Of a DNA stretch of 64,000 nt, positions 55,400 to 64,000 are shown piece by piece (the stretch's first letter is position 1; the number at the start of each line of letters is the position of its first letter). The DNA lies in assembly GCA_963691705.1 (NCBI GenBank), contig OY829541.1:36473661-36537660 (forward strand), in the 5' to 3' direction. The stretch is from Viola odorata (taxonomy: Eukaryota > Streptophyta > Magnoliopsida > Malpighiales > Violaceae). Both the position numbers and the translations under genes were made by a program. The notes beneath the pieces were generated by a model that was not told the DNA's origin, did no database searches, and worked only from the letters and a program-made list of their open reading frames with translations.

Positions 55400-55590
55400 G
55401 CGATATTGACGCGGTTTTACGCCATTGGCTACCTACAATTGGTGCGGGTTTATACCACCAGATACCTGCGATATCGGCGAGGTTTTACGCTGCTAGGAGC
55501 CACCTGCGACATCGACGCGACCTTACACTGTGGATACCTACAATTGCGCGGCTTTACGCTGTGGCTACCTGGGATGTCGCGCTCCTTCAC
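55400..55590 (+). repeat. Tandem repeat, about five units of 35 bp
   Basis: Units carry the pattern GCG(A)GGTTTTACGCTG..GGCTACCTGCGA(C/T)ATCG. They lie between the LTR and ORF A. Open frames over them are repeat products. Confidence 0.7.
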
Positions 55591-55749
55591 GTTTTCCCGG
55601 ACTTCTATCTCGTGCTCCTTTTGAGTACCGACATTCTTAGTAGTATGCTGATGGCGATCCTCGTTTCCGTAGCAGGTCCATCGGTCTTAGAGGGTAACGG
55701 GATGGCTCGTCTTTTGAGGACTTCCTCTTTCAAAAGACCCATTTTCTCG

Positions 55750-55760
55750 GAGCCTATAAA
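55750..55760 (+). promoter_or_regulatory. TATA box of antisense ORF A
   Basis: AGCCTATAAAT lies about 60 bp upstream of the ATG at 55817, with an AC/T-rich leader between. Confidence 0.55.
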
Positions 55761-55816
55761 TCTGAGAGCTTTCTCCACTCAAATTCATCTCATCTTTTCC
55801 TTTCACAATCTGCATC

Positions 55817-56194
55817 ATGGATCATTTGACCAAAAATTTTCTCCTGTCCAAGGGCCATACTCTCAAGAACCTCAATGATGGAGACGTCGGGTTCCTGGAG
55901 AATATGCTGATCAAGACCTCCGAGGACATCTTGGAGTTGGAAGGGATGCTGACCCCGCTCCATTCTAGGCTGGGCGCTACATCTCTGGAGGATTTCAATC
56001 CTCTAGAGAGTGTATCGAAGTTGGCCACCTCCATCGCTCGGATTCAAGTGGTGATCGCCACACTGCAGCAACGCAAGGACATGCTGGGGTGCTGCTTGAA
56101 GGGAATGAGGGTCACCTCTGCTGACCTAACTCTGGTCATGGACTCCCTGAGAGACATTCCCGACATATCCGAGGATGCAGGTTCTGACGCCTGA
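55817..56194 (+). CDS. Antisense ORF A of the Tat element: small helical protein
   Basis: 125 residues, intact. Predicted helices: DVGFLENMLIKTSEDILELE with GMLTPLHSRL (residues about 23 to 52), and SVSKLATSIARIQVVIATLQ with QRKDML (about 65 to 90). An acidic tail (DIPDISEDAGSDA) follows. There is no known domain, signal peptide or membrane segment. TATA box and AATAAATAAA (about 56268) bracket it, so it looks like an independent transcription unit opposite to the retrotransposon. The two-helix layout resembles the cargo protein of the mariner copy 2 (41219..41581). Function unknown. Confidence 0.65.
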   Translation: MDHLTKNFLLSKGHTLKNLNDGDVGFLENMLIKTSEDILELEGMLTPLHSRLGATSLEDFNPLESVSKLATSIARIQVVIATLQQRKDMLGCCLKGMRVTSADLTLVMDSLRDIPDISEDAGSDA

Positions 56195-56656
56195 CGGCTG
56201 TGGCTCCCTTTGAGCCTTTTCTTCTCTTTCTCTATGTACACAACTGTACCTCTTGGCCATTAGGCCATAATAAATAAACTATTTTTATTATGCCCCTTGT
56301 AATTGTTCTTCTTTTTTAATGCGCCCTTTGTCTTTTTTCGATTGGAGGTATCCTTAGCCCAACTGAAAATGAGTCAGTCATTGGACGGTTTCCTCGCTAA
56401 CCGTTCTGCATTAATTCTGCGCTGCCGCTCCCTTGCCAACTGATTGGGCTAATTTTTAGTTTTCCTCGATCAGTGGGAGATTTCAACAGGCGTGACTGCA
56501 AATTTAGATTTGCACTCCAAGTTGTACACGTGTCGGTTCTTAAGAGCCGTGTTGGGTGATCGAAAAGTTTTTCCTCCTTTGGCTATTTAATAGGATTCTC
56601 TCTCCAATTTCCATTCATCTTTTTGCTTTTCCCCTTGACAAGTTGCCCGTGATCTC
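56195..56656 (+). other. Spacer between ORF A and ORF B
   Basis: Contains the polyadenylation-like AATAAATAAA of ORF A (about 56268). At about 56357 it repeats AGCCCAACTGAAAATGAG, which also borders the LTR at 55294. The rest is presumed promoter of ORF B. Confidence 0.5.
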
Positions 56657-57079
56657 ATGGCTGATTCTCATTTTGTAGATACTACTGCGCGGGATTCTCC
56701 GCCAACTCCTCTGGCTTCGCCTGATTCAGACAATCCTCCTCCGTCGCCTCTATGGAGGCCGTTTGTCCGCCGGCGGGGTCATAAGAGGTTGAAGAAAAAT
56801 GTCTCAAAGGTGTCTGAACCGCCTTTTAATTCTCCGGTCCTTTCTGTTCAAAAGGGGAATGAACCATCTCTTCTTCCTCGAGATTCGCCAAAAATGGCCC
56901 TCTCTGCCTGCTCAAGGGTTGAAGCGATGAAGCCAATCGCCGAGGAGGAGTCCATCCGATCGATGATACACGTAGGAAAGAGGGTTGATGAGCCTTTTCC
57001 TCCCATTAGCAGGGAGCTATCCTTTTCGGATGATGATGTAGTTTATTGTTACGGTATCTCTTGGTCTGATGACGATTAG
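56657..57079 (+). CDS. Antisense ORF B of the Tat element: disordered small protein
   Basis: 140 residues, intact. The N-terminus is Pro/Ser-rich (DSPPTPLASPDSDNPPPSPL), then a basic patch (RRRGHKRLKK, possible nuclear signal). The C-terminus ends in an acidic motif, SFSDDDVVYCYGISWSDDD. Upstream at about 56582 is a TATA-like CTATTTAATAGG. No family is recognised. Like ORF A it is a short gene of its own in the module. Confidence 0.55.
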   Translation: MADSHFVDTTARDSPPTPLASPDSDNPPPSPLWRPFVRRRGHKRLKKNVSKVSEPPFNSPVLSVQKGNEPSLLPRDSPKMALSACSRVEAMKPIAEEESIRSMIHVGKRVDEPFPPISRELSFSDDDVVYCYGISWSDDD

Positions 57080-57488
57080 TTTAGTTTGTCTTAGCCTTTT
57101 TGTAGATGCCGTATGGCTTTTTGAAAATAAGATAACGCTTCATTTTCCTTTTGCTCTCCTATCGCCCTCTCGCGCCATTTCTTTAAACATCAAGGGTTGC
57201 CGTGGAGGGATACCTGTCGCTGGGTGCGACCGTCTTTCGGTCTTTAGTCAGTAACTGTTTTCTCCCAGAGACATAATTGACTTTCCACGCGTCACTTTCT
57301 GCTCCACACGTGTTTCACTTTTACAGGTTGTCTTCTTCAAATTTTTCACACTTTCTTTTTCTCCTGTGCTTCTCCCTGCTCAAGAGAAGTTTCTGCGACT
57401 GCTCGCCGGCGCCGACAGCCCGTTTACTGGCTCTTTGTTCCAGGTATTCTGTTCTTCTCTCGTCGTAGTTTTATTTTTTTCGTTCCTT

Positions 57489-59702
57489 ATGTCTCATATC
57501 AAAGCCTTGGCGAGTGCCGAAAATCCCGTAGATCTCGAGGCTAGAAAAGCTCGTAGTATTTTTGATTGTAATGAAGTTTTGAAGGCAGAATTAGAGGAGA
57601 ACGGTATCACCTTCCCCTTGGGTTGCCGCCCTCATATCCCTACGAAGGATATTCGGCTTCATGATGCCATGTGGGGAACGTTCCGGGTGGTTTATTTCAA
57701 GATGTTCCTCTACGGATTTCATCTCCCCCTCCATACTTCTCTGATGAAGCTGCTAAATCATTACGATCTCAATCCCGTTCAAATAACCCCGTCCTCCTGG
57801 TGCGGGATTTATGCCTTCCTTCGTTCATGCGAGATGAAGCATATCTTCACTCCCTCCCTCGATCTGTTCCACACATTTTTCAGCTTGAGTTGTCGCGACT
57901 GCCTGGTGGATATCACCCCAAGATGGAATGACGCCATCGTGCAATTTTTCTAGCGGAACTTTCAAGGTTTTGAGGACAACGTAGGCAACTGGAAAAATGG
58001 CTTCTTCACCCTTCGCCTGCCGTCCCGCTGGTGGCGTGGGGGTTTTAACCGAGAGATTTCCAGCGCCGCTTGGAAAAAACCAGAAGTATTATCTAGTATT
58101 GACGTGTCCCATGTTATCGCCCTGTTAGAAATAGAAGGGCATTTTCGCATTCTAGAATTTGATCGGTTCAGACCCTTGAAAGAGTGTATCGTTGGTGAGT
58201 TTTTCTTTTGCCATGTTATTACTTTGATTTGTTTGCTGCATTAACATGCTTCACTGGCAGCTGGCGCTGGGGGTCGTTCCTCCAGGAAGAATAACAATCC
58301 TCTGAACGTGGTGCCGCTTCAGACGTTACCTTCTTCTCCACCGCCTGAAAGCTCCAGCCATCCGACTATTCTGCCAAGGAAAAGGAGAGTTAAGACTGTC
58401 GCAACACGCAGTGCTTCCGCTCAACCTTCTCGTTTTCTTGAGAATTGGTTGCCGCCTCGTGGCAGGGGAGTGACTCCGAGTCGTCCTGTGATGGAAATAG
58501 TTGACAGTGATAGCGAGAGCATGAATGCTGGTTTCGAACTACGTCATGCCACCATCGCCCAACGAATGAAGCTTCGGGCGAGAAAAATTGATTCCGCGGC
58601 GGAGTCAACCAAGGACGATAGCGAAGAGATGGCTGCCGAGACGGAGCGTCTCCGAAAGAAAATCCGGAAAGAGAAGACTGGTCCACCGGTTCCTCCCTTG
58701 AGGGAAGTTAACGCAATTCCTACCGCGGAGGTTGACACCTCTCATGCCGCGAGTACCTCGCAAGTAGTGGAGGTTGTCAAGGTGTCTCCTGCCATTCCTT
58801 CCAAAGCTAATGAGATTTCAGCGGCGGTGGATTCACCCTTGCCACCTGGTGGCCCTGGCTCTCCGATCTCTTCCTGCATTCCGGATGTGACCGTGCCAGT
58901 TTTGAATCCAAGTGTTCCTCCTGAACCTTCCCCGAGGAAACCTCAGCCCTTATTCCTTTCTTCAATTTCGGGCATTGGTAATTCCGCAAAAAGTTGTTCT
59001 TCACCTTATATCACCAATCTTTCCCCTCAAAGTCCTCAAGGAAATGTCACATACCAGCTGGATCTGTCATCTTTTGGAACTAACGGGCTTCGCGCTTTAG
59101 GGATATTGGATCCGCTATCGCGAGACGAGCTAGTAGGTTCTATAGTGGGCCAGATGTTCAGTTCTTCGAAGGACAAGGAAGAGTTCCTGCGACATCCCCC
59201 TGAAGTTCAGCACTCACGCCTTCTGAACGACATATTGGCCAGCTTCCGCGAGCTGCACTATTTTCTCGAGGATCAGAGCGACAAAGTTTGGCGCTCTCCC
59301 GGTTCGAAAGAACAATTAGATGCCGCCCTGGCGAAGGTAACAGAGCTGTCAAAGCTTCAAGATCGAACCCGGGCAGAGTTGAACGAGTGTCGCACCGAGC
59401 TCGCGCGAGAAAAATCAAAAGGAAAGGCTAAGATAGAACTGCTGGAGGCGGAATTGGTGGCGGCCGACAAAAGGAACTCTTTCCTATGTGAGGAGATATC
59501 GTCCCGTGACGCGGATTTGGCCAAGGTACCCTCGAAGGTAGCCGGGTGGAAAGACAAGATCCTGGAAGTCTGTATCGCCGGATTTATGGATCTCCATCGC
59601 CAGGGAACTGTTGACCCGTCTATGTTGGCTGATTATGCCTCCAATAAGATAAAGGATTTAAGCGAAAGCGAGGGAGATCTTCTTTCTTTCAGAGAGGAGT
59701 AG
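57489..59702 (+). pseudogene. Antisense ORF C: 'putative gypsy-type transposase' (transposase_28-like) plus coiled coil, one stop
   Basis: Exon 1 (57489..58194) starts MSHIKALASAENPV and contains the conserved block FKMFLYGFHLPLHTSLMKLL with HYDLNPVQITPSSWCGIYAF, typical of plant proteins annotated as putative gypsy-type transposase (transposase_28, as I recall the family). A TAG (57951..57953) interrupts it; the same frame continues RNFQGFEDNVGNWKNGFF. Intron 58195..58260 (GTGAGT..GGCAG). Exon 2 (58261..59702) is a long Ser/Pro-rich region with a basic patch (LPRKRRVKT), then a helical SFGTNGLRALGILDPLSRDE block, and a coiled coil (ELSKLQDRTRAELNECRTEL onward) to TAG 59702. About 715 residues if the stop is discounted. 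Paralogous to ORF D. Confidence 0.7.
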
Positions 59703-60364
59703 GGAAAAGGTGGCTGCGATATCTGTGTCAACCAATGAATGATCGAGGCTGACCCTTTAGAGGATTTTCCTTTTTATTTGCTTTTTCTGTCTTGTAATAA
59801 CGCCTTATCGCGCAACGATATCTGTACTTTACAATAACTGATCTTCATTTTGATTTTCCGCGTTATCTCGAAAGCTGCTGGCTTTGTTAATGCCATTCTT
59901 CCTTATCTCCATTATTGCAATATCGCTTTTGTCTTATTCCAGAAAATCACTTCTGCTTTTCAGTGCCTTTAATGCTCACGATCCTCTCATTAATGCGGGA
60001 GGAAAATCGTGACAGTACAGGCACACGTGTCTATTTTTTGTGACGCCACGGGCTAGCGTGCTCTAGAATTTTAGCAAAATCGAAGCGTTGTCGCACTTCT
60101 CTAGGATTGTACTCATTACTTGAGACTGTTCCTTGTGACGCTTTCACGCAACGACTGCAGCGTCCGTCGTTTCCTTTGACCACTAGGGTTATAAAAACCA
60201 ATACTTATTTCTTTTTCTTACTTTTACCATCCTGCTTTCTTTATACTCTCCCTAGCCGTCTTGTTTTCTTTCCACCATTCAAGGCTCTCGAAGTGCTCTT
60301 TCCCTAAAGGTATTTCCTATTTTCTTCCATCGTCTTCTTCGTCTTTACTTTTTTATTTTCTGCC
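59703..60364 (+). other. Spacer between ORF C and ORF D
   Basis: No ORF. A TATA-like GGTTATAAAAACC lies at about 60188, about 175 bp upstream of ORF D, preceded by GC-richer DNA. Confidence 0.5.
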
Positions 60365-62745
60365 ATGGCCAAGACTCGCCGCCCTGAGTCGAAATCTGCC
60401 GATGAGAAAAAGATGGATATTACGGCTAGCAGTATCACCTCTGAAATCGCTCTCAATGAGCATTTAGCCGTACATAATGCTGTTATCCCTGACGGTTATA
60501 AGGCCACCGTTGCCCCTGAGTCGATACGCTTGAACAACGTTTTGACGGGCAAACGTAGGGTTCTGTATGCACAAATGTTCCGTTATGGTTTTCGGCTTCC
60601 CATCGACCCTTTCACAAAACAGTTGCTTGTTGCCTGCGATTTGAATCCCGTTCAATTAGCCCCAAATGCATATTGCTGTGTTTATGCCTTTCTGGAACTT
60701 TGTAAATATAAGGGGATTACTTCTCCTTCTCTTTTGTTGCTTAAGTCGATTTTTAAGCTGATGAAGTGTCGGGGTGTGATAACAATATCGCCCCGTTATA
60801 ACTATGACTCACTCAAGTCTTTTACTTGGAAACGCCTTCACATTGAGTCTTCCGTCGATGCTTGGAAAAAGGAGTTCTTTGTGATAAATCTTTCCGAAGT
60901 TCCTGGTTCCTGGTGGCGATCTGGGTTTAACCAAGACGTCAAGGATAACATCTGGGGCCGGCTGGAGAGCCTTCCTCCGCGTGAACAAGGCTGGCTAGAC
61001 AAATTACTTCAACTGGAAATCAGCGTTCACATCCGTTATGTGGCGTGCGGGGCTGATATCAAGGACTGCGTTAGACGTGAGTGTCGTGTCGCTTCCTTCC
61101 TTACTATCGTCGATACTAATGCTAACGTTATTTTGCGATCATGCAGCGACGGATCCCAATTACAAGCCTGAAAACGTTAGGAGACGACTGAAAAGGGCCC
61201 AGGAGAGAGGAAAAAGAGAGGGTCGCCTCCACGAGAGCTACTAATAACCCAACTGTACTACCGACTTCTTTCGTGAGCCTTGCTCAAGTATCCTCTTCCT
61301 CAGCTGGTGAGGGAAATACCGACATCCCTTCAGGTATCCCCATCGTGACCGTCGCTACCCCTCCTGCTCAACCATCTTCTTCTAAAGTCCCTAAGGCCCT
61401 TGCCAAATGAAAAAAGAAGAAAAGAACGAGAAGTGTTGCCGCTCTCACTCCTTCTCCGGACGCGGCAACCTCTTCTGAAGTGCCTCCTCTTAACACTGCT
61501 GTCGTGAGTGTACTTTTTGACTACGATATGTCGTATATTGATGTCTATCGTTGTTTTTTCCGCTTCTCTTATCTGCGTTTTATACAGGGTTCTCTGCAGG
61601 ATACTGCTATTGTTTCCACATCTCCCCTAAGCGATATGGATATGGGTTATGTGCTGGGTGGTTCCAAGAAAAGATCTCGGCCGGAGGGTGAGGGTGGAAG
61701 CTTATCCTCAACTATCGCTGCCACGGAAGTCCAATCTGACAGCGTCTTCGTGTCTACGGGCATTCCCCAGAATCATCCTTCTGATTTTCTGGTGAACATG
61801 GGTATGATGGAGTCCTTTGGTGCTTCGCCTAATTCTTTTGGTGGACCTGTTCACCCATATGGTCCTAAGTTGGACTATCAAGAAGGTTTGCAGGACTTTT
61901 CGGGCTACCATCCTCACGGTTCCTACGTCATTCAAGGGGGCCCTTCTACACAGGTTCGCCCTCCTGTTCCCTTGGCATTTGTCCCCTCAAGCGTTCCTTT
62001 GTCGCAACGCTCTAGCGAGGGGACCACCGCCTTCGACTTTGCTGCGGATCTAAGTTCATCGAGTGAGCCTGGCGCTGTGACTCACCAAGTGGGCTTATAT
62101 GATTTTCGTAATACAGGCTTAGCGGCTATCGGGGGCGATGGCTCGGATGAGGTTTCTGCTTTCTTGGCGGCCTAGATATTATCGTCTGCTGCCGAACGGG
62201 AAGCTTTCCTCTCTAAGGTTGATGACGACAAAGTGAATTCGCTACGCTCTAGTCTCTTTACCAATTTTGTGAAATTTCATTACTGGACAGAGCACGTACA
62301 ACGTCAGGCTGCCTCTCTTACCGCGTCCCTTTTTGAACTTTCGCTAGAGCGAAATGAGAAGAATAAGTTACTGGAGGAACGCACTCGATTATTACTGGCC
62401 CAGCAGGAACTGAAAGGGCAAGCGTCGATCCTTGACGCTGCCTTGACAGCGGAAAAAGCCAAGAATGCCGCCCTGGAAGAAGAGAAGTCGTCCTTGATAA
62501 GGGAGAAAACTGCCTTGGAGGAGAAGAAGGCCGTTCTGGAAGAGGAGTCAGCCGATAAGAGTCTGTGGCATGTCGAGCGGACTGCCGTTATTTTGGTTGA
62601 ATGCTTCGAGAAGGTCCATGGGATTGACGCATACAAAGGTGACGAGGTCACGAAGGCTTTCAAGCAGAAGTCTGCTGACCTCAACGAAGCGGGCTTTCAA
62701 CGGGCTAAGGCAGAGGGTTGGAAACGAAGGAACCCCGATGGCTAA
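60365..62745 (+). pseudogene. Antisense ORF D: second transposase_28-like coiled-coil protein, several stops
   Basis: Exon 1 (60365..61076) starts MAKTRRPESKSADEKK and contains QMFRYGFRLPIDPFTKQLL with ACDLNPVQLAPNAYCCVYAF, collinear with ORF C, then SEVPGSWWRSGFNQDV and QLEISVHIR. Intron 61077..61146. A short exon (DPNYKPENVRRRL) runs into TAA TAA (61242..61247), and a TGA follows at 61408..61410. Intron GTGAGT..ATACAG (about 61504..61587). The last part has GLYDFRNTGLAAIG, a TAG at 62173..62175, then AAEREAFLSKVDDDKVNSLR and a coiled coil (KLLEERTRLLLAQQELKGQA onward) to TAA 62745. It is decayed more than ORF C. The same domain order indicates duplication within the element. Confidence 0.65.
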
Positions 62746-63319
62746 CGCACCCCAAAACTTTTGCCGCCTTTTTCGTAGTCATTAGGAATTGCCAAGCTTT
62801 TTGTTTTCTGCCTCCGCGGTATTATTCTTTTGACCCTTGGAATTCGTGACCTTTCAAAGGCACTTTCATGTATTTAAACAGTTTATATCTTCACTGCTGC
62901 CTTTCCTTTTCTTTAATTTTCACATTTTGAAATTCCCTCGGTGCTGTTATCGCCCTGATAACATAGTGCGTTTACTTTTTCGAGTAGGCTCATAGCGTTT
63001 TGTCAACAGGAATCGCTGTAGTCAGTATCGGGTTGGCTTTCCCGATAAGCCTCATAATATCGCCACTTGTACGATCGCCAATCTTTCCACTGCTCGAAAA
63101 GTATTCTGCACATTCTTAATTGTAAATCATTAGTAACATAACATGTCATAGGAGACAGTAATTACCCGTAGGAGCCTTTCTGCTGCCATCATAGGGCGTT
63201 AGCATGGAAACCGCGCAAATCGCTTTATCAGCTCTATACTTCACCAGGGATTACGCATCTGGTTACTAGCTGGATTTTTGCGATTCTTCGCATTTCCATC
63301 TTTCCACGATCGGCCTGAA
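62746..63319. other. Non-coding DNA between ORF D and the tandem repeats
   Basis: No ORF or element boundary recognised. It belongs to the pol-to-LTR region of the Tat element. Confidence 0.45.
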
Positions 63320-63770
63320 AAGTGCCTCATCTTAGTGAGCCGTCGGATCGGGACAGGCCGTCACAAGGATAGGACTTTTCACTTTCAGGCATTGTCCTCG
63401 CGTCTAGAATCATGCCCTCACTCGATGAACCGACTACACTAGTCCGGTCACTAAGATAGGGCTTTTCGTTTCTAGAACGGAGTTACTATTTCCTTGAGGG
63501 GTGCCTAGTCTTGGTTGGCTGTCTCCACGAGAATAGTCAATACAAGAAAATGACTTTTCACTCCTAAGGATACCGGGCAGTGCCCTCACTTAGTGAGCCA
63601 TCTAATCAGGACCGGCCATCACAAGGGTAGGACTTTTCACTCCTGGGAGCATTAGGGCTCTTTCAATCCCTACGCTAATTCAAGGCGTGCTGGGTCGTGC
63701 CCTCACTTAGTGAGCCGTCTGATCAGGATCGGCCATCACAAGGATAGGACTTTTCACTCCCAGGATCCCT
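63320..63770. repeat. Tandem repeats, about four to five units of roughly 70 to 100 bp
   Basis: Units contain GTGCCCTCACTTAGTGAGCC, then ATCAGGATCGGCCATCACAA and GGATAGGACTTTTCACTCC. Good copies start at about 63325, 63595 and 63692, with diverged ones at about 63410 and 63500. The half-palindrome CTCACTTAGTGAG lies in most units. They sit next to the pol end, where Tat elements often carry such arrays. Confidence 0.8.
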
Positions 63771-63873
63771 TTTTTTTTTATCTGCACAAAAACAACCACA
63801 AATACCCAAGAAAGCTCTCTCTCCGAGCGTTAGCTAATGTTAGGGTTGGCATCAGTCAAAGGTGCAGATAAAA

Positions 63874-64000
63874 TTAAGCTCTAGGATAATATAATTTCAA
63901 ACGAGCGATGTTCCAAGAGTTGGATAAGGGAGTACCATCGAGTGTCTCCAGATGATAGGCTCCTTTTCCAATAACGCGGGCAATGCGATACGACCCCTCC
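63874..64000 (-). CDS. C-terminal end of pol (integrase tail) of the Tat element, partial
   Basis: On the minus strand the translation from the window edge reads GSYRIARVIGKGAYHLETLD, then GTPLSNSWNIARLKLYYP, and stops at TAA (63874..63876). This is the standard integrase C-terminal segment of plant Ty3/gypsy elements (pattern GPY..V..V...GAY.L..LDG..L...WN...LK.YYP). It fixes the orientation of the element as minus, so ORFs A to D are antisense. The rest of pol lies outside the window. Confidence 0.88.
   Translation of the reverse strand, partial: EGSYRIARVIGKGAYHLETLDGTPLSNSWNIARLKLYYPRA

Larger units (their letters stand above)
54753..64000 (-). mobile_element. Large Ty3/gypsy element, Tat lineage, with antisense ORFs (runs off the right edge)
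   Basis: The pol C-terminus is at the right edge on the minus strand (63874..64000). The 3' LTR is at 54753..55291. The 8.6 kb between them are too long for a normal 3' UTR and hold four plus-strand ORFs plus two tandem-repeat regions. Tat-lineage elements (Ogre, Grande, Retand) are known for very long pol-to-LTR regions, tandem repeats there and additional ORFs, some antisense. GC content is visibly higher than in the neighbouring DNA. The 5' half is outside the window. Confidence 0.85.

Noticed and set aside
63320..63770. CRISPR-like array
   Set aside because: The units are diverged tandem repeats without regular unique spacers, in a plant retrotransposon.

Overview
The window is nuclear DNA of a higher plant, most likely a eudicot, and nearly all of it is transposable elements. 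The evidence is an AT-rich background, GT-AG introns, plant cytochrome P450, NLR and serine-rich protein sequences, and plant-type Ty3/gypsy, PIF/Harbinger, mariner, hAT and MULE elements. I could not assign a species. Only one host gene looks complete, a serine-rich protein gene at 28345..28962. Two more host genes are wrecked: a CYP72-clan P450 (pieces between 2815 and 17617) and a CC-NBS-LRR gene (51883..54400, minus strand).

Region by region. 1..2809: the 5' half (LTR, gag, protease start) of a decayed Tat-lineage Ty3/gypsy element on the minus strand, inserted in the P450 gene. 2815..17617: the P450 remnant, split in its K-helix exon by a 13.7-kb PIF/Harbinger element (3541..17282, TSD TGA). 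That Harbinger element has its own ORF1 split by a CRM-like Ty3/gypsy element (6804..13656). The nesting order is P450, then Harbinger, then CRM-like element. 17700..19458: a fold-back element with arms of about 0.66 kb and a 10-bp TSD (MULE-like). 19888..21792: two small MITEs. 21978..24291: a mariner-like element with a frameshifted transposase. 24977..27628: a non-autonomous TIR element with an internal duplication. 28345..28962: the serine-rich protein gene. 29720..32798: hAT-like non-autonomous elements, one with another fold-back repeat nested inside.

34866..43013 is a second Harbinger element (TSD TTA). It has lost its transposase, carries what looks like a captured ferredoxin-like gene fragment, and hosts a second, 4.6-kb mariner-like element (37824..42467). 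That mariner copy has a full-length transposase exon 2 and about 2.3 kb of extra cargo, including a small gene with its own TATA box and polyadenylation signal. 43481..51774 is a young CRM-like Ty3/gypsy element with nearly identical LTRs. Its pol is broken by two stop codons and by a solo LTR (49744..50294, perfect TSD). The NLR pseudogene follows.

54753..64000 (open on the right) is a large Tat-lineage element on the minus strand. Between the end of pol (63874) and the 3' LTR (54753..55291) lie about 8.6 kb holding four antisense transcription-unit-like ORFs. Two are small proteins and two are tandem paralogues of a gypsy-type 'transposase_28'-like protein with a coiled-coil tail. Tandem-repeat blocks flank this module. 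It and the cargo gene of the second mariner element are the best candidates for something under-described. All boundaries were read by eye from TG..CA ends, inverted repeats and target-site duplications. No database search was possible.
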